Positions 5,349 through 5,414 of a DNA stretch of 5,414 nt are shown in pieces. The notes beneath the pieces are model-generated. The model worked only from the letters and a program-made list of their open reading frames with translations, searched no databases and was not told the origin of the DNA. Origin of the DNA: Acidobacteriota bacterium (GTDB taxonomy: Bacteria > Acidobacteriota > Terriglobia > UBA7540); contig JAJYJL010000689.1 of assembly GCA_021789565.1 (NCBI GenBank), forward strand, positions 1 through 5,414, read 5' to 3'. Made by a program: the position numbers and the translations under genes. Numbering within the stretch: position 1 is the first letter of the stretch; each line of letters opens with the position of its first letter.

Positions 5349-5414
5349 TCAGGAATCCAGAGCCTTTCCGGTCAGTAGCCGGTAGGCATCCCGGTATTTC
5401 TTACTGGTTTTCTC
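5349..5414 (-). CDS. purC: C-terminal end of probable SAICAR synthase (PurC), cut by window edge
   Basis: Only the last 21 codons and a TGA stop are visible. They read EKTSKKYRDAYRLLTGKALD plus a final Ser, which matches the C-terminal helix of phosphoribosylaminoimidazole-succinocarboxamide synthase (family pattern: KTS..Y..AY..LTG..L). PurC ligates aspartate to CAIR with ATP in de novo purine synthesis in the cytoplasm. The short spacing to cvpA and the known cvpA-purine gene link in other bacteria support the call. Because only 21 residues can be read, the identification is probable, not certain. Confidence 0.68.
   Translation of the reverse strand, partial: EKTSKKYRDAYRLLTGKALDS

Noticed and set aside
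1..5414. Possible mobile element, CRISPR array, toxin-antitoxin pair or defence system
   Set aside because: No terminal repeats, spaced repeats, transposase, nuclease or toxin-like motifs are seen on either strand; the genes are of housekeeping type.

Overview
The window looks like an ordinary stretch of bacterial chromosome, moderately GC-rich and densely coded. Gene content fits the Acidobacteriota best: a bacterial inositol-3-phosphate synthase, a membrane-anchored cyclophilin beside a second cyclophilin, a secreted TPR protein with an Ala/Lys-rich tail, and a short Fis-type HTH protein behind cvpA. This assignment is an inference from protein style, not from a marker gene. There are no insertion sequences, phage genes, CRISPR arrays, tRNAs or rRNAs.

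Layout. (A) 1-2498, minus strand, read right to left: ino1 (TTG start), then a membrane-anchored peptidyl-prolyl isomerase, then the first 54 codons of a second cyclophilin that runs off the left edge. (B) 2499-2992, a 494-base non-coding region between divergent genes, which should hold the promoters of ino1 and of the TPR gene. (C) 2993-4360, plus strand: a 455-residue secreted protein with a signal peptide, TPR-like helices and a C-terminal beta-rich, probably OB-like domain. It ends at a strong intrinsic terminator (4443-4502). (D) 4501-5414, minus strand: the 3' end of a gene resembling purC, then cvpA, then a small Fis-family HTH gene, closely spaced and probably one operon. This operon converges on the TPR gene, and the TPR terminator's T tract overlaps the HTH gene's stop codon.

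How they may work together. Region D resembles the known link between cvpA and purine genes in other bacteria (cvpA-purF in E. coli), with an added DNA-binding protein. The two cyclophilins are probably a co-transcribed folding pair, one held at the outer face of the inner membrane and one apparently cytoplasmic. ino1 makes inositol phosphate for inositol lipids or solutes and has no obvious functional tie to the cyclophilins. The least understood product is the secreted TPR protein. I see no convincing new multi-gene system. The points most worth a second look are that protein, the standalone Fis-type regulator in the purC-cvpA operon, the non-ATG starts, and the shared 3' end of the convergent genes.
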